Shown here one piece after another: positions 5,628-6,921 of a stretch of 6,921 nucleotides of DNA (the stretch's first letter is position 1; each line of letters starts with the position of its first letter). Made by a program: the position numbers and the translations under genes. The notes beneath the pieces are model-generated. The model was not told the origin of the DNA and made no database searches. It saw nothing but the letters and a program-made list of their open reading frames with translations. The stretch comes from Novosphingobium sp. (GTDB lineage Bacteria > Pseudomonadota > Alphaproteobacteria > Sphingomonadales > Sphingomonadaceae), in the NCBI GenBank assembly GCA_020853995.1, contig JADYXV010000112.1:1-6921 (forward strand), in the 5' to 3' direction.

Positions 5628-6833
5628 TTGCACATCTATCCTAACGCATTGGCTGTAGTTGGCGCTTGCGCGCCTGACCAACCCGCCATTCTGAACCGTT
5701 CGCATGCTGCTGCGCGCGCAGCCCGTTTCTTCGTCGAGAAGTTTCCGGGCAAGTCGCTCTATGCGGTAAAGGCCAATCCTTCGCCGGATTTGCTGCGTGT
5801 GCTGTGGGATGCAGGCGTAACGCATTATGACGTTGCTTCGATTGTCGAAGTGCGTCTCGTGCGCGAAACGCTGCCACAAGCCACGCTGTGCTTCATGCAT
5901 CCGGTAAAGTCGCCGAGCGCTGTTCGTGAGGCCTATCACGATCATGGCGTGCGTGTGTTCAGCCTCGATTCGCTCGACGAACTGGAAAAGATCACCGAAG
6001 CGACCGATCAGGCCGAAGACCTGACGCTGTGCGTCCGACTGCGCGTTTCATCGGAATATTCGGAACTCAGCCTTGCATCCAAGTTCGGCTGCGATCTGAC
6101 CAACGCCGCTGAATTGCTTCAGGCGACCCGTCAGGTGTCTGACTCGCTCGGTGTATGCTTCCACGTCGGCAGCCAGTCGATGAGCCCTCACGCCTATGTC
6201 CAGGCGCTTGAGCGTGTTCGTGCTGCCATCGTTGATGCCTCGGTCCTCGTTGACATCATCGATGTCGGCGGCGGCTTCCCGTCGATCTACCCCGGCATGG
6301 AACCACCACCGCTCGAAGATTACTTCGGCGTAATCGATCGTACGTACGAATCTCTGCCAGTGTCCTACTCGGCAGAACTGTGGTGCGAACCGGGCCGCGC
6401 CCTGTCGGCTGAATACAATTCGATGATCGTGCGCGTAGAACGCCGTCGCGGCAGCGAACTGTACATCAACGACGGTGCTTATGGCGCTTTGTTCGATGCC
6501 GCACACGTTGGTTGGCGCTTTCCTGTGAATGTCTTGCGCAACGAAGTCGCGAATGACGGCGTTGAGATCGAAATGGAGCCTTTCAGCTTCTATGGCCCGA
6601 CTTGCGACGACATGGACCACATGGACGGCCCGTTCGAACTGCCTTCGAACATCCGTGCAGGCGACTACATCGAAATCGGCATGCTCGGCGCTTATGGCGC
6701 AGCCATGAAAACCGCCTTCAACGGCTTTGGTGCAACCGAAGTCTACGAAGTCTCCGACGAACCGATGTCCAGCCAGTACCGTGGCGACCGTCGCGATCCG
6801 CGCGTTTCGGACAACGTGGTATCACTGCGCTAA
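5628..6833 (+). CDS. odc: Ornithine decarboxylase, fold-III PLP-dependent
   Basis: From the TTG at 5628 the product has 401 residues. It is an alanine racemase-fold PLP decarboxylase that would convert ornithine to putrescine in the cytosol. The PLP lysine is K48 in YAVKANPSPDLL. Further motifs are FHVGSQ (178-183), DVGGGFPS (212-219), EPGRAL (254-259), NDGAYGALFDA (281-291) and the catalytic GPTCDDMD (323-330, C326 and D327), with GAYGAAMKTAFNGF near the C-terminus. The GPTCD motif and overall length suit ornithine decarboxylase; some relatives also accept lysine. The start is uncertain. The frame is open back to 5463, with ATG at 5568 and 5526 and TTG at 5478. The upstream stretch does not resemble a decarboxylase N-terminus, whereas homology-like sequence starts at HIYPNALAVV. 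TTG 5628 is preceded by GGGGG (5614-5618). Putrescine made here would feed the two carboxyspermidine genes upstream. Confidence 0.93.
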   Translation: MHIYPNALAVVGACAPDQPAILNRSHAAARAARFFVEKFPGKSLYAVKANPSPDLLRVLWDAGVTHYDVASIVEVRLVRETLPQATLCFMHPVKSPSAVREAYHDHGVRVFSLDSLDELEKITEATDQAEDLTLCVRLRVSSEYSELSLASKFGCDLTNAAELLQATRQVSDSLGVCFHVGSQSMSPHAYVQALERVRAAIVDASVLVDIIDVGGGFPSIYPGMEPPPLEDYFGVIDRTYESLPVSYSAELWCEPGRALSAEYNSMIVRVERRRGSELYINDGAYGALFDAAHVGWRFPVNVLRNEVANDGVEIEMEPFSFYGPTCDDMDHMDGPFELPSNIRAGDYIEIGMLGAYGAAMKTAFNGFGATEVYEVSDEPMSSQYRGDRRDPRVSDNVVSLR

Positions 6834-6856
6834 CGGGTCACGCTGTGTTGGAATAG

Positions 6857-6894
6857 AAAAAGGCCCTGCCGAAAGGCGGGGCCTTTTTCTTTTT
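6857..6894 (+). terminator. Intrinsic terminator after ornithine decarboxylase
   Basis: A 14-bp stem (6857-6870 with 6875-6888, one G-U pair) closes a GAAA tetraloop and runs into a T-rich tract (TTTTTCTTTTT, 6884-6894). It lies 23 bp after the stop codon. The A-run on the left arm means it could also work on the opposite strand for a gene beyond the window. Confidence 0.95.
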
Positions 6895-6921
6895 GCCAAA
6901 CCCCAAACCCGTTCGTGTCGA

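Overview
The window looks like ordinary chromosomal DNA from a GC-rich alphaproteobacterium. A sphingomonad such as Novosphingobium, Sphingobium or Sphingopyxis is my best guess. That rests on codon use, on betaine-lipid genes together with a fold-III (alanine racemase-like) ornithine decarboxylase, and on the fact that spermidine-type sphingomonads are known. I could not run a homology search, so the taxonomic placement is an inference.

Left half, minus strand, read from right to left (2613 to 1): btaA and btaB overlap by one base (TGATG). They encode the two enzymes that make the betaine lipid diacylglyceryl-trimethylhomoserine (DGTS) from diacylglycerol and S-adenosylmethionine. After an 86-bp gap come two small membrane proteins of the MAPEG type in tandem, the second cut off by the window edge. 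A short inverted repeat covers the ribosome-binding site of the first MAPEG gene.

Middle, 2614-2836: a 223-bp divergent intergenic region. It holds a 22-bp-period direct repeat on the btaA side and, on the other side, a possible 18-codon upstream reading frame that overlaps the next start codon.

Right half, plus strand (2837 to 6833): three enzymes make a complete aspartate-semialdehyde route to spermidine without decarboxylated SAM. Ornithine decarboxylase (5628-6833) would supply putrescine, the carboxy(nor)spermidine dehydrogenase (2837-4042) would condense it with aspartate semialdehyde, and the carboxy(nor)spermidine decarboxylase (4164-5375) would release spermidine. The first two genes in map order are separated by a 106-bp inverted-repeat element resembling a REP doublet (REPIN), whose right edge supplies the ribosome-binding site of the decarboxylase gene. 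The ornithine decarboxylase has its own 252-nt upstream region. Its last 60 nt can fold into a 13-bp stem plus a 6-bp interleaved helix (an H-type pseudoknot) over the ribosome-binding site. The gene ends at a strong intrinsic terminator.

I see no phage, plasmid, CRISPR or defence genes. The most interesting signals are the folded leader of the ornithine decarboxylase gene and the REP doublet that carries a translation signal.
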